Positions 40,344-48,723 of a stretch of DNA of 64,000 nucleotides are shown piece after piece; position 1 is the stretch's first letter, and every line of letters starts with the position of its first letter. Position numbers and translations under genes: made by a program. The notes under the pieces are model-generated. The model was not told the origin of the DNA. It made no database searches and saw nothing but the letters and a program-made list of their open reading frames with translations. Source of the DNA: Mycobacterium marseillense (GTDB lineage: Bacteria > Actinomycetota > Actinomycetes > Mycobacteriales > Mycobacteriaceae); contig NZ_AP022584.1 of the NCBI RefSeq assembly GCF_010731675.1, positions 4,464,001 through 4,528,000 on the forward strand, in the 5' to 3' direction.

Positions 40344-40811
40344 CTACGGGGGGCCTTCCAGCGGATACAGCGCGGGCAGCTTGATCACGATCGCTTCCTG
40401 GGTGCTGCGGGCAATCACGACCTCTGCCGTGGTGTCGGGGTCGGGGTTTTCTTCCCGGTGCGGCAGATACGGCGGAATGAAGACGTAGTCGCCGGGTTCG
40501 GTGGCGATGCGGACCTCTTGGGTGCCGTCATGAAAGACGAACTCCGGGTTGCCGCTTCGTACATAGATTGCGGTCTCCGAGTCACCGTGGTGATGGTTGT
40601 CCGACGCGGATTTCGGCGACGCGTGGGTCTCACCCATCCAGAGCTTCTCCGCACCGACCGACCCGCCGGACAGCGCGGCGAAGCGCCGCAGGCCCTCCGA
40701 CTGCGCGGTGTCCGGACTGATCTCCGACGCCTTGATGTGGCGCACCCGGTTGCGGGCGACCGGCGTTGCCGTGTCCTCGAAGTCGGGATGGAATCCGTCG
40801 GAGCTGGCCAT
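40344..40811 (-). CDS. Small cupin-domain protein
   Basis: 155 residues. The first cupin motif contains NHHHGDSETAIYVRSG and the second is PGDYVFIPPYLPHREENP. Together they supply three or more histidines and a glutamate for a metal site. The reaction cannot be told from sequence, and many single-domain cupins act as isomerases or dioxygenases. It starts 4 bases before the stop of the disulfide reductase gene on the same strand, so the two are translated from one transcript. Confidence 0.87.
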   Translation of the reverse strand: MASSDGFHPDFEDTATPVARNRVRHIKASEISPDTAQSEGLRRFAALSGGSVGAEKLWMGETHASPKSASDNHHHGDSETAIYVRSGNPEFVFHDGTQEVRIATEPGDYVFIPPYLPHREENPDPDTTAEVVIARSTQEAIVIKLPALYPLEGPP

Positions 40812-40814
40812 GGG

Positions 40815-42272
40815 TCAATTATGGTCCGATCCATCGCGATACGCTTCGAGCAGCCTCAGCCACAGCTCGCTGATGGTCGGGAAGCACGGCACGGCGTGCC
40901 ACAGGCGGTCGACGGTAACGTGGCCGGCGACGGCGATGGTGGCCGAGTGCAACAACTCGGTCACGCCCGGACCGACCATCGTGACGCCGAGGAGTCGCCC
41001 GCTCTCTTGGTCGACGACCATCCGGGCGCGGCCGGTATAGCCGTCGGCGTAGAGCTTCGCTCCCATCACCACGTCCCCGATCTCGATGTCGGCGACCCGG
41101 ACACGGTATCGGGCGTCCTTGGCTTGCTGAGCTGTCAGCCCGACGGCGGCGGCCTCGGGGTCGGTGAAGAAGGCTTGCGGCACCGCGTAGTGGTCGGCGG
41201 TGGTCGCGTGTGCCCCCCATGGGTTGGTGTCCAACGGTTTCCCGGCTGCGCGTGCGCCGATGGCCGCACCGGCGATCCGGCCCTGATATTTGCCTTGGTG
41301 CGTGAGCAGGGCGCGGTGGTTGACGTCGCCGGCGGCGTAGAGCCAGCCGTCCTCGACGGCGCCGCGGACCAGGCAGGTGTCGTCCACCTCGAGCCAGCTG
41401 CCGGGCTCCAATCCCACTGTCTCCAAGCCGATATCGTCGGTCAGCGGCGCCCGGCCGGTGGCGAACAGCACCTCATTCACCGTCAGCTCGCTGCCATCGT
41501 CCAGTTCGAGGACCACGCTGGTGTCGTCCAGGCGCCGCAGCGCGCGCACCGACACGCCCACCCGCACATCGACGCCGGCGTCGATGAGCCCGCGGCCGAT
41601 CAGCTCGCCCACGAAGGGTTCCATGCGCGGCAACAGCCCCGACCCCCGGGACAGGAGGGTCACTTGGGATCCCAATCCTTGCCAGGCCGTGGCCATTTCG
41701 ACGCCGACACCGCCGGCGCCCACGACGGCCAGCCGCTGCGGGACCTCGCTGCTGTCGGTGGCGCGCCGGTTGGTCCACGGCTTGGTCTCGGTCATTCCGG
41801 GCAGATCGGGCAGGGCGGGACGGCTTCCGGTGCATACGACCACCGCATGCCGCGCGGTCAGCGCGACACGCTCGTCGTCGCCGGTGGTGACGACGACTCT
41901 GCGGGGGCCGTCCAACCTTCCGTGACCACGTACCAACGTCGCGCCGATTCCGCTCACCCAGTCCGCCTGGCCGCTGTCATCCCAGTCGGTGACATACCGG
42001 TTGCGGCGGCCGAAGACCCCCTCGGCGCTGATGGTGCCGGTGATCGCTTCCCGAGCACCGTCGATGCGTCGCGCATCGGCGACGGCAATGACGGGACGCA
42101 GCAGCGCTTTACTGGGCACGCACGCCCAGTAGGAGCACTCGCCCCCGACGAGCTCGCGCTCGACCATGCCGACGCGCAGGCCCGCGGCGCGGGCGCGTTC
42201 GGCGGCGTTTTGCCCGATCGGGCCGGCGCCGAGAACGACGACGTCGAAGTCTCGTTCGCTAGCTATTGCCAC
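40815..42272 (-). CDS. Pyridine nucleotide-disulfide oxidoreductase (mercuric/lipoamide reductase-like)
   Basis: 485 residues. It has an N-terminal FAD motif (VVLGAGPIGQNAAE), redox-active Cys46 and Cys51 (GGECSYWACVPSK), a NAD(P) motif (VVGAGGVGVEMA) and the FAD-closing YAAGDVN. The C-terminal dimerisation domain ends CFPTISELWLRL, where the glutathione and lipoamide reductases have an HPT catalytic histidine; here Phe replaces it. The disulfide couple is intact, but the usual acid-base partner is missing. The start is GTG 42272, and it overlaps the dehalogenase by 14 bases. The substrate is unknown. Confidence 0.9.
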   Translation of the reverse strand: MAIASERDFDVVVLGAGPIGQNAAERARAAGLRVGMVERELVGGECSYWACVPSKALLRPVIAVADARRIDGAREAITGTISAEGVFGRRNRYVTDWDDSGQADWVSGIGATLVRGHGRLDGPRRVVVTTGDDERVALTARHAVVVCTGSRPALPDLPGMTETKPWTNRRATDSSEVPQRLAVVGAGGVGVEMATAWQGLGSQVTLLSRGSGLLPRMEPFVGELIGRGLIDAGVDVRVGVSVRALRRLDDTSVVLELDDGSELTVNEVLFATGRAPLTDDIGLETVGLEPGSWLEVDDTCLVRGAVEDGWLYAAGDVNHRALLTHQGKYQGRIAGAAIGARAAGKPLDTNPWGAHATTADHYAVPQAFFTDPEAAAVGLTAQQAKDARYRVRVADIEIGDVVMGAKLYADGYTGRARMVVDQESGRLLGVTMVGPGVTELLHSATIAVAGHVTVDRLWHAVPCFPTISELWLRLLEAYRDGSDHN

Positions 42273-42966
42273 TGTCGGCGGTCCCTTCGGTTCGGGTTAG
42301 GCGCTCGGCCAGCTCACGGAGGTCGCCGGCGACGATGTTCGGCTGCGGCAGGCCGCTCACCGGTAACGGTGCGTTACCGTGCCGGGTGATCAGCGCCCCG
42401 GTGAACCCGACGCTCTGGGCGCCGAGGGTGTCCCACACGTGCGCGGCCACCATCATGCAGTCACCGGGTGTCACCTGGAGCTCCTCGCACACGTACCGAT
42501 ACACGGCGGGCGATGGTTTGAAGGCACGGCGGGCATCGACGCTGAGTCGGCGTTCGAAATAGCCGGACAGCCCCGAATTCTGCAGCGCCGTCGGGCCGTC
42601 CGGGTTAGGTGGTGAATTCGTCAGGGTCACCAGCCGAAAACCGTTGTCACGCAGCGCGGCAAGACCCTCGGCGGCATCGGGGTGCGCCGGCATGGTGAGT
42701 AGCCCCGTCTTGAGGCGATCGAGGCGGTCATCGGTGACTTCCACTTGGTGGACATCTCCCAACATCCGCAGCACCCCCTGAGCGAGCACGGGGAACGGCA
42801 CGTATTTGTCGGCCAGCGTGATGGCCATCGAGTACATGATCAGCTGGGCGAACCACTCACGCAGCATCCGCTCATCGCCGAACAGATCTGCGAAAAGCGG
42901 TGCGAGGGACTCGATGTCGATCAGCGTCTCATTGACGTCGAAAACCAGGACGGACGGTGTCGGCAT
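42259..42966 (-). CDS. Haloacid dehalogenase-like hydrolase, type II
   Basis: 235 residues. The nucleophile is Asp10 in VLVFDVNETLID, a sequence shared with L-2-haloacid dehalogenases. Motif II is TLTNSPPNPD, motif III is around FKPSPAVYRYV, and the later AAHVWDTLGA holds the final acid. It hydrolyses C-halogen or phosphate bonds by forming an aspartyl intermediate. ATG 42966 follows the TMEM175-like stop by 2 bases, and the 3' end overlaps the next gene by 14 bases. The frame upstream to 43431 shadows the membrane protein. Confidence 0.9.
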   Translation of the reverse strand: MPTPSVLVFDVNETLIDIESLAPLFADLFGDERMLREWFAQLIMYSMAITLADKYVPFPVLAQGVLRMLGDVHQVEVTDDRLDRLKTGLLTMPAHPDAAEGLAALRDNGFRLVTLTNSPPNPDGPTALQNSGLSGYFERRLSVDARRAFKPSPAVYRYVCEELQVTPGDCMMVAAHVWDTLGAQSVGFTGALITRHGNAPLPVSGLPQPNIVAGDLRELAERLTRTEGTADSGNS

Positions 42967-42968
42967 GT

Positions 42969-43562
42969 TCAGGGCTCGGCCTTCTTCCGTTGCGGAATGT
43001 CTGGACGTAGATATCCGACGAGACACAACACGACCAACGCCATGCCCACCGCGGGCCACCTCAGCGCGACGAGCGCTGCCGTCACGAACACGCCAAGCGT
43101 GATGAACGATCTCATCTGCAGCATCTTTCGCATCCGCGATGAAACGTCCTCTTGGGCAGGACGATCGACCGCCTCCCAGCACAGCGCCAGGTAGGTGACG
43201 TTGACCAGGACGAAGACCGCCGCGTACAAAGCCACCGGGGCGGCCGCCAGCCTGCTGTCGGCGATCCATTCGGTGGTGAACGGGATCAGCGACACCGAGA
43301 ACAGGTGTGCGAAGTTCGACCACACCAACCGCGACGTCGCGGCCTGCGCGTAGTTGAACAGGTGGTGATGGTTGACCCAAACGATCGCGATGAACAGATA
43401 GCTGACCACGTAGCTCAGCCCGGTGGGCCATAACGGAAGCAAAGCGCTGAATCCGTGGGCGCTCGGCGGCCGCAGTTCCAACACCAAGATGGTGATGATG
43501 ACGGCGAACACTCCATCAGAAAACGCCCGCACCCGTTCTGGAGTGGTTTCTCGCGCCGCCAC
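42969..43562 (-). CDS. TMEM175/DUF1211-family potassium-channel-like membrane protein
   Basis: 197 residues with about six hydrophobic segments. The N-terminal signature is RVRAFSDGVFAVIITILVLEL, the RxxxFSDG-type filter helix of bacterial TMEM175 proteins. The WVNHHHLFNY segment is also conserved in this family. Bacterial members form potassium-conducting channels lacking the TVGYG filter. GTG 43562 is the start. It is 39 bases downstream of the VOC gene and 2 bases upstream of the dehalogenase start. A link to the redox genes around it is not obvious. Confidence 0.88.
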   Translation of the reverse strand: MAARETTPERVRAFSDGVFAVIITILVLELRPPSAHGFSALLPLWPTGLSYVVSYLFIAIVWVNHHHLFNYAQAATSRLVWSNFAHLFSVSLIPFTTEWIADSRLAAAPVALYAAVFVLVNVTYLALCWEAVDRPAQEDVSSRMRKMLQMRSFITLGVFVTAALVALRWPAVGMALVVLCLVGYLRPDIPQRKKAEP

Positions 43563-43601
43563 CGCTACCTCCCGATCCGGCGCAGCGCGCCGGAGCCATT
43601 G

Positions 43602-44033
43602 TCAAGCCGGTTGATGATTCCGCTCCTGCAACACCCAGGCATTGCCGTCGGGATCGCGAAAGTCGGCAAAGCTCGCATAGTTACCGCGATCGGGATCGGT
43701 ACCCGGGAGGAACCCGCCGCGCCAGCCGCCGCTGGTGTCCTTGTGGCGGATCTCGCTCACGGTCACGCCGCGACTGGTCAACTCAGCACGGCAGGCTTCG
43801 ATGTCCGAGACCACAAGGTAGAGACCCTGCACCGAGCCGGGCGCCGCGTCGGTCAACCCGACTCCGAATTGGATTGAGGCGCCAGATCCCTCGGGTGTCA
43901 ACTGGATGACCCGGAACCCGGGTGTGGGCGCGTAATCGACATCGAGGGCGAAACCGAGCTGGTCGCGGTAGTAGCTTAGCGACCGATCGGGATCGGCGAC
44001 GGGCAGGATAACGACTTCGATCGACATCCTCAT
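43602..44033 (-). CDS. VOC (glyoxalase/bleomycin-resistance) family protein
   Basis: 143 residues. It has one betaalphabetabetabeta module repeated twice: IEVVILPVADPDRSLSYYRDQLGF, and later GLYLVVSDIEACRAELTSRG. The C-terminal ASFADFRDPDGNAWVLQE is the usual end. Metal ligands are hard to place because the first module has no clear His. Family members bind or transform small electrophiles or drugs. The ATG at 44033 overlaps the DUF427 stop as ATGA. Confidence 0.88.
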   Translation of the reverse strand: MRMSIEVVILPVADPDRSLSYYRDQLGFALDVDYAPTPGFRVIQLTPEGSGASIQFGVGLTDAAPGSVQGLYLVVSDIEACRAELTSRGVTVSEIRHKDTSGGWRGGFLPGTDPDRGNYASFADFRDPDGNAWVLQERNHQPA

Positions 44034-44971
44034 GACGTGCCCCTTGCCGGTTTCTTCCCCAAGACCTCATCGGTGTCCAGTCCGCGGTCGACACCGTGAG
44101 GGATGACCGTTTGGCCGGGTTCCAGCCGAAGCTGCCTGCCGTCGATGTGCACATCGATTTTGTCCGGTTCGAAGGACACCAGGTTGCGGACGCGTGACAC
44201 TTCGGTCCAAGCATCGACGTAAGACCACGCAGCATGCTGGTGCGCGCCGATGTCGTAGTACGAGCATATTCCTTTGTATGGGCAAAAGGTCTGGATATCA
44301 ACGGGTTTGAGGGCGGACTCGTCGATGTCTTCGCGCACCACGTACCATCTGGGCGCGAAGCCGGATTCATACAGGGCCAGAGGCCGATGTGTATCGGCGA
44401 TCACGCGGTCGCCGTCGCGTACAACCAGATGCCGTGTCGTGGAACGGATGTCGATGCGGTGATAGGCGTCCGCCGCATGGCCGACGATACGTTCTTCTTC
44501 TTCATAGAAGGCGTCCATGGCCCGCCAGGCAAAAGCTACCCTGCCCTGCAGGGCCGTCGCATGCGCGGGCAGGCCGGTATGTTCCCAGGCGCTGTGGGCG
44601 GCCTCGCGATCGGACGCCCTGACCGTGAACCACCGGGTGTCGCCGAAGTCGCGGTGCTGCGTCACCCGATCTTCGGCGGTCAACGCCCCCGCTTCTATAT
44701 CACCTGAGGGAAAGTAGGCGACCGGGTAGCGGCCCGGCTCGTGTAACAGCAGCACGGCCTCGCTGTCGGCGATCCACCGTTCGGCGAACAGCACCCGCAT
44801 CCGGCGGCGCAACGGCTCGGCGAAGAGCAGCCGCGAGGGCATCGGCTGTTCGGTGAGGAAGTGTCCGATGGACCCGGCCGCCAGCGGGCCCTGCTGCCAT
44901 GCCAGTCCCATGTGGACACCTGCCTTTCCCGAATCTCTTACACGCCAAGGTGTTTCAATGACACGTGTCAC
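44030..44971 (-). CDS. Two-domain DUF427 protein
   Basis: 313 residues made of two similar DUF427 modules. Both carry the sequence type RVLFAERWIADSEAVLLLHEPGR in module 1 and LVVRDGDRVIADTHRPLALYE in module 2. Module 2 has the stronger family signature, TFCPYKGICSYYDI. The function of DUF427 is not established; the fold resembles a small beta barrel. The start is GTG 44971, overlapping the quinone reductase stop as GTGA; ATG 44911 is an alternative. It is coupled to the VOC gene. A perfect palindrome TGACACGTGTCA (44959-44970) covers its first codons. Confidence 0.87.
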   Translation of the reverse strand: MTRVIETPWRVRDSGKAGVHMGLAWQQGPLAAGSIGHFLTEQPMPSRLLFAEPLRRRMRVLFAERWIADSEAVLLLHEPGRYPVAYFPSGDIEAGALTAEDRVTQHRDFGDTRWFTVRASDREAAHSAWEHTGLPAHATALQGRVAFAWRAMDAFYEEEERIVGHAADAYHRIDIRSTTRHLVVRDGDRVIADTHRPLALYESGFAPRWYVVREDIDESALKPVDIQTFCPYKGICSYYDIGAHQHAAWSYVDAWTEVSRVRNLVSFEPDKIDVHIDGRQLRLEPGQTVIPHGVDRGLDTDEVLGKKPARGTS

Positions 44972-46014
44972 TCCATCACGACGACCATCTTGCCGCCGGC
45001 CTCTCCGGCCTCCATCACCCGGTGCGCCTCATGAATCTGGTCGAAAGAAAAGACCCGAGACGGTTTCGCGTCCAGTGTGCCGTCGGCCACCTGCCGGGCG
45101 ATATCCCCCAGCGGTACGTCGGACAGCGGAAATCCTGGCGAGCCAAACACGAAGCTGCCGAAGAAGTTCCAGTTCACCCCCGATGCCATGCGCAGCAGCG
45201 GGTTGAAATCCCCGATGGGTTCCAGTCCGCCCAGCCACCCGGCCAGGCAGGCCGTGCCGCCGCGGCGCAGCATGTCCAAGGAGTCGAGGATGGTGCTGTT
45301 GCCGACGAGATCGAGGACGGCGTCTATCCGGCCGCTCTCGGTCAGGTGGCCTGCCAGGTCGCGCCGTTCCAGCTCGGTACGCGAGGCGCCCAGTTTTTCG
45401 AGCATCTCGAAGCGCCCCGCGCTGCGCGCCGTTGCGATGACTCGGGCGCCGGCGGCGACCGCCATCTTGAGCGCGGCTTGGCCGAGGGAGGATGTGGCGC
45501 CGCGTAGCACCAGGGTCTGCCCGGCGCTGAGTTCCAGATTGCGGAAGAGGCATGTCCAGGCCACCGCGTAGGTTTCGGGCAATGCCGCCAACGCCGCCCA
45601 CGGCAGCTCGGACTCGATGAGGGCAACGTTTGCGGTGCGCACCCGCGTGTATTGCGCATAGCTCCCATTGATGGTTCGGCCGAGGCCACCCATGAGCGCG
45701 GCCACCTTGGCGCCTACCGGGAACTCAGCACCGGGACACGAGTCGACGATGCCGACGCATTCGATGCCGCTCACTTCCGCGGCCTCGGCCCATTCACCCC
45801 GACGCATGTGCAGCTCGGCGTGGTTGATCCCGAAGCCCTTCACCTCGATGACCACTTCGCCGTGTTTCGGCAGCGGCTTGGGGAGTTCCTCGTAAACCAG
45901 GTTGTCGAGCCCGCCGAATCCTTTCAGGATGATCGCCCGCATGGTTTCCACGGCTGCCCGCTCACGTACGACCGCCGGTGCCGTCGGCCGCTGAGGTGAA
46001 TCCGTGACGGACAT
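44968..46014 (-). CDS. Zinc-independent quinone reductase-like MDR enzyme
   Basis: 348-residue medium-chain reductase of the quinone oxidoreductase (Qor) branch. There are no zinc cysteines. The NADPH site is in LVLRGATSSLGQAALKMAVAAGA (strand then glycine turn), and the N-terminal GFGINHAELHMRRGEW is a family feature. The enzyme would reduce quinones or enones with NADPH, a detoxification step. It is the first gene of a leftward operon, and a strong palindrome 53-84 bases upstream of its ATG separates it from the TetR gene. Confidence 0.9.
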   Translation of the reverse strand: MSVTDSPQRPTAPAVVRERAAVETMRAIILKGFGGLDNLVYEELPKPLPKHGEVVIEVKGFGINHAELHMRRGEWAEAAEVSGIECVGIVDSCPGAEFPVGAKVAALMGGLGRTINGSYAQYTRVRTANVALIESELPWAALAALPETYAVAWTCLFRNLELSAGQTLVLRGATSSLGQAALKMAVAAGARVIATARSAGRFEMLEKLGASRTELERRDLAGHLTESGRIDAVLDLVGNSTILDSLDMLRRGGTACLAGWLGGLEPIGDFNPLLRMASGVNWNFFGSFVFGSPGFPLSDVPLGDIARQVADGTLDAKPSRVFSFDQIHEAHRVMEAGEAGGKMVVVME

Positions 46015-46066
46015 GGACTGCCTCTTTCAAAGTCGTCGGCAGCGCGAGGACGCCGGGTGGCTGCCC

Positions 46067-46098
46067 CATAATAATGGGCCAACTGACCCATTATTATG
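46067..46098. promoter_or_regulatory. Operator 1: perfect 12-base inverted repeat before the quinone reductase operon
   Basis: CATAATAATGGG (46067-46078) and CCCATTATTATG (46087-46098) are exact inverted repeats with 8 bases between them. The core is TGGG-N8-CCCA (46075-46090). AT-rich half-sites in GC-rich DNA stand out strongly. It lies downstream of the TetR gene 46137-46802 and upstream of the quinone reductase start. Confidence 0.8.
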
Positions 46099-46136
46099 TT
46101 CGAACGCTTCCGCCATGTCCAGGGGGAGACCAACCG

Positions 46137-46802
46137 TCAGGAGTTGCGCCGATCGGGAGACGGGCCGGGCCCGCCCCCGCCGGGCGAAGCCCCGAACGAA
46201 CGCACATAGTCGACGGCGGCATTGACGGCGGCGCGCAGCGGCTGCGGATCGCCGGTCGCGTGCGTGAGCAGGGCGCCGCCCTGATGCGCGGCAACCAGTG
46301 AAACCGCCAGGTGGCGCGGGTCGGCCTCGGGGCGTAGGTCGCCACGATCGCGCATCGCCTCGAGGCCGCTGCGGAACAGTTCGATCCATTGGTCGTATCC
46401 CGTGGCCAGGTCGTCGCGGATTTCGTCGTCGGCCTCGATCAGCTCGCCGGCCAAGGACCCATAGACGCAACCTCCGACCCGGTACACGGGATCGATGTCG
46501 GATACGCACGCGTCGGCCCACACCTGCAGCGCTTCGAGGCTGTCGAGCGAGGCGAACTTCTGTTGGGTATGGAAGGCGCGTACGCCATTTCGGCGCACGT
46601 CGACGACGTGGCGGGTCAGGTCGCGCTTGTCGCGGAAGTAGTGCGAGATCTGGGATCCGCCGACTTCGGCGGCGCGACGCACCTGGTCGATGCTGGTATT
46701 GGCGACCCCACGCTCGAACATGAGCCGGGCGGCGGCGTCGATGATCCGCGCACGCGTAGCGAAACCCTTGCGGGTGAACCGGGATGGGGGGTGTTCGGTC
46801 AC
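46137..46802 (-). CDS. TetR-family regulator A (paralogue of the next gene)
   Basis: 221 residues. The helix-turn-helix is IDQVRRAAEVGGSQISHYF, followed by RDKRDLTRHVV. The C-terminal half has DPRHLAVSLVAAHQGGALL, nearly identical to a block in regulator B. The start is GTG 46802, 24 bases after the stop of regulator B. It precedes the quinone reductase operon, and operator 1 lies in the 122-base gap between them. Regulation of that operon is likely, but which of the two TetR proteins binds is unknown. The tail PGGGGPGPSPDRRNS is low-complexity. Confidence 0.9.
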   Translation of the reverse strand: MTEHPPSRFTRKGFATRARIIDAAARLMFERGVANTSIDQVRRAAEVGGSQISHYFRDKRDLTRHVVDVRRNGVRAFHTQQKFASLDSLEALQVWADACVSDIDPVYRVGGCVYGSLAGELIEADDEIRDDLATGYDQWIELFRSGLEAMRDRGDLRPEADPRHLAVSLVAAHQGGALLTHATGDPQPLRAAVNAAVDYVRSFGASPGGGGPGPSPDRRNS

Positions 46803-46826
46803 GTTGCCGCCGTCGCTGCGGATGGG

Positions 46827-47522
46827 TCAGCCGGCTCGTCGGGTGGGGCGGCGGCTCCGCGACCGGCGCGGAGGCCGGGGCGCCCGTTCGGCGGCGTCGG
46901 TGGCGAACGTGCGCAAGTAGTTCACCGCGAAACGGGTCGCGTCGGCGTGCGGCCATTCCTCTTGATAGGTGAAAGTCAGAATGCCACCTCCTTGATGCGC
47001 GGCGACGATCACCAACGCCAGCTGCCGCGGGTCGGCGTCGGCAATCAGCAGTCCGTCATCCTTCATATGCTGAATTGCCTTCTCCAACAGCTCGATCCAC
47101 TGGCGGTAGCCGACCGCCAACTGGTCGCGCGTGGCACCGTCCGACTTCGCGAGCAGCCCGGCCAGCGCGTGATAGGTAGGGGTGCCGACATAGCCGATGC
47201 GTCGCAGGTAGCGCATGTTCAGGTCGATCCACTTTTCGAAGTCGTCGAACGAACTCAGGCCTCGAAGCGTGGGTTGCCGGTGAAAGTCCAAGACCACACC
47301 GATTTGGTGTCGGATCACCGCCCGAATCAGCGCGCCCTTGTCGGCGAAATAGTGCGCAAGCTGCGAGCCGCTGACCGAGGCGGCACGCCGCACGTTCTCC
47401 ATGTTGGATGCGGAGAGTCCCTCGGTGACGATCAACTGCGCCGCCGCCTGCACGATTCGGTCGCGGGTGGCACGCCCCTTGGCGGTCAACCGTTGTTCGT
47501 CACGAACATCGGGATGGGCCAT
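46827..47522 (-). CDS. TetR-family regulator B
   Basis: 231 residues. The helix-turn-helix is MENVRRAASVSGSQLAHYF, followed by ADKGALIRAVI, very close to regulator A. The later DPRQLALVIVAAHQGGGIL matches A as well. This pair therefore arose by duplication. The arginine-rich tail (RPPRRSRSRRPTRRAG) is odd and could aid DNA or nucleoid binding. ATG 47522 has operator 2 (TGGG-N8-CCCA) 34-49 bases upstream, which suggests self-control. The alpha/beta hydrolase lies just upstream on the same strand. Confidence 0.9.
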   Translation of the reverse strand: MAHPDVRDEQRLTAKGRATRDRIVQAAAQLIVTEGLSASNMENVRRAASVSGSQLAHYFADKGALIRAVIRHQIGVVLDFHRQPTLRGLSSFDDFEKWIDLNMRYLRRIGYVGTPTYHALAGLLAKSDGATRDQLAVGYRQWIELLEKAIQHMKDDGLLIADADPRQLALVIVAAHQGGGILTFTYQEEWPHADATRFAVNYLRTFATDAAERAPRPPRRSRSRRPTRRAG

Positions 47523-47555
47523 CGAGTCAGGCTAACCCGTCTGTGCCCCCAGTTA

Positions 47556-47571
47556 TGGGATCTCCAGCCCA
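47556..47571. promoter_or_regulatory. Operator 2: TGGG-N8-CCCA upstream of regulator B
   Basis: TGGGATCTCCAGCCCA has the same 4-base arms and the same 8-base spacing as operator 1. The left flank GTTA resembles the ATAA of operator 1. It lies in the gap between the hydrolase stop and the regulator B start. Confidence 0.55.
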
Positions 47572-47616
47572 GACGACGGGATCGTCATGGCTGGTCGCCG
47601 CGCACCTCGCTGCCGG

Positions 47617-48489
47617 TCATCGCGCCGTGAGCTGCTTGGCGAGGAAGTTCCGGATCAAGGGGGTGACGTCATCGAGCGCGGATTCCAACAGAAAGTGCCC
47701 ACCGTCGAGCAGGTGGATCTCGGCGTCGGGCAGGTCATCGGCGAATGCTTCGGCTCCGGCCGGTCCGAAGATTTCATCGCCGCGACCCCAGACCGCCAGC
47801 AACGGCACCCGGCTGGCCCGGAAGTATTCGTGCACGCGCGGATACAGGGGCGCGTTAGTGGCGTAATCGCGAAACAGCTTGAGCTGCACCAAGTCGTTGC
47901 CGGGACGGGAGAGCAGCGCGTAGTCGTGATGCCACGACTCGGGATCGACCAGGGTCTCGTCGGCCACACCGGTCACGTACTGCCACCGGGTGGCGTTCAG
48001 GGTGAGGAACTGGCGCACCGGGGCCTCGATGTCCGCGGTGGGCTCACGCTGGTAAGCCTGCACGACCTTCCAGAAGCTCTCGACGAAGCCCGCGTCATAT
48101 CCGTTGCCGTTCTGGGTGATGATCGCGGTGATCGCGGACGGGTCGCGCAGCGCCAGCCGCCAGCCGATCGGGGCGCCGTAGTCCTGGACGTACATGGCAT
48201 ACCTAACGACGCCGAGGGTTCTCAGCAGGCCCGCCGTGAGGTCGGTCAGCCCGTCGAAGGTGTAATCGAACTCCTCGACCGGCGGCGCATCGGAGAGTCC
48301 GAAGCCCAGATGGTCCGGCGCGATGACGTGGTAGCGGTCCGCCAGCGCCGGTATCAGATCGCGAAACATGTAGGAACTGGTGGGAAACCCGTGCAGGAGC
48401 AGCACCGAGGGAGCGCTCGGGTCGCCAGCTTCCCGGTAGAAGAGCCGGTGGCCGTCGACCGTGGCGTATCGATGATGAACAGGCGGCAT
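47617..48489 (-). CDS. Alpha/beta hydrolase, haloalkane-dehalogenase/epoxide-hydrolase-like
   Basis: 290 residues. The oxyanion motif is HGFPTSS (33-39). The nucleophile elbow is VQDYGAPIG with Asp103, as in haloalkane dehalogenases and epoxide hydrolases rather than serine esterases. The catalytic His is His265 in GGHFLLE. Asp-type nucleophiles act on halide, fluoroacetate or epoxide substrates. ATG 48489 has GGAGGA at 48494-48499; the open frame further upstream is non-coding. It diverges from the MOSC/reductase gene, and two TGGG-N8-CCCA sites lie between them. Confidence 0.9.
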   Translation of the reverse strand: MPPVHHRYATVDGHRLFYREAGDPSAPSVLLLHGFPTSSYMFRDLIPALADRYHVIAPDHLGFGLSDAPPVEEFDYTFDGLTDLTAGLLRTLGVVRYAMYVQDYGAPIGWRLALRDPSAITAIITQNGNGYDAGFVESFWKVVQAYQREPTADIEAPVRQFLTLNATRWQYVTGVADETLVDPESWHHDYALLSRPGNDLVQLKLFRDYATNAPLYPRVHEYFRASRVPLLAVWGRGDEIFGPAGAEAFADDLPDAEIHLLDGGHFLLESALDDVTPLIRNFLAKQLTAR

Positions 48490-48576
48490 GACATTCCTCC
48501 TGAGCCAACGCGATTCGCGCGCGAGTGCCGCGACCGCGTTCGGTAGACGTCGGCGAAACCGGGGACGACCTATTTT

Positions 48577-48592
48577 TGGGTTGTGCAACCCA
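48577..48592. promoter_or_regulatory. Operator 3: TGGG-N8-CCCA with 7-base arms
   Basis: TGGGTTGTGCAACCCA has two 7-base arms (TGGGTTG/CAACCCA). Its right flank continues CATTATG-like, as in operator 1 (CCCATTAT). It lies 88 bases upstream of the hydrolase ATG and 132 before the MOSC start. TATTTT (48571-48576) next to it is a -10 candidate. Confidence 0.65.
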
Positions 48593-48667
48593 TTATGCAC
48601 CAAAGCGGGTTCGGTGCAACAGCCCGTGCGGCCGAGGTGTTGCCGTGCGGATCGGGCTGCAATATTC

Positions 48668-48683
48668 TGGGCCAACCATCCCA
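48668..48683. promoter_or_regulatory. Operator 4: TGGG-N8-CCCA before the MOSC/reductase gene
   Basis: TGGGCCAACCATCCCA shares the spacer start CCAAC with operator 1 (CCAACTGA). An extra C/G pair extends the arms to 5. It is 41-56 bases before ATG 48724. Confidence 0.55.
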
Positions 48684-48723
48684 GTTGGGTGGCCGGTGCC
48701 ATGACGAGCTGGTTCGAGGTGAC

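Noticed and set aside
44959..44970. TGACACGTGTCA, a perfect palindrome at the quinone reductase/DUF427 junction
   Set aside because: It lies inside an overlapping gene pair in the middle of an operon, where an operator is unlikely. It may be chance in a GC-rich genome.
48583..48723. In-frame GTG 48583 as the start of the MOSC/reductase protein
   Set aside because: TATTTT lies 6 bases before it, so it is tempting as leaderless. But the extra 47 residues are not MOSC-like, and two operator sites would fall inside or across the start. ATG 48724 matches the usual domain start.
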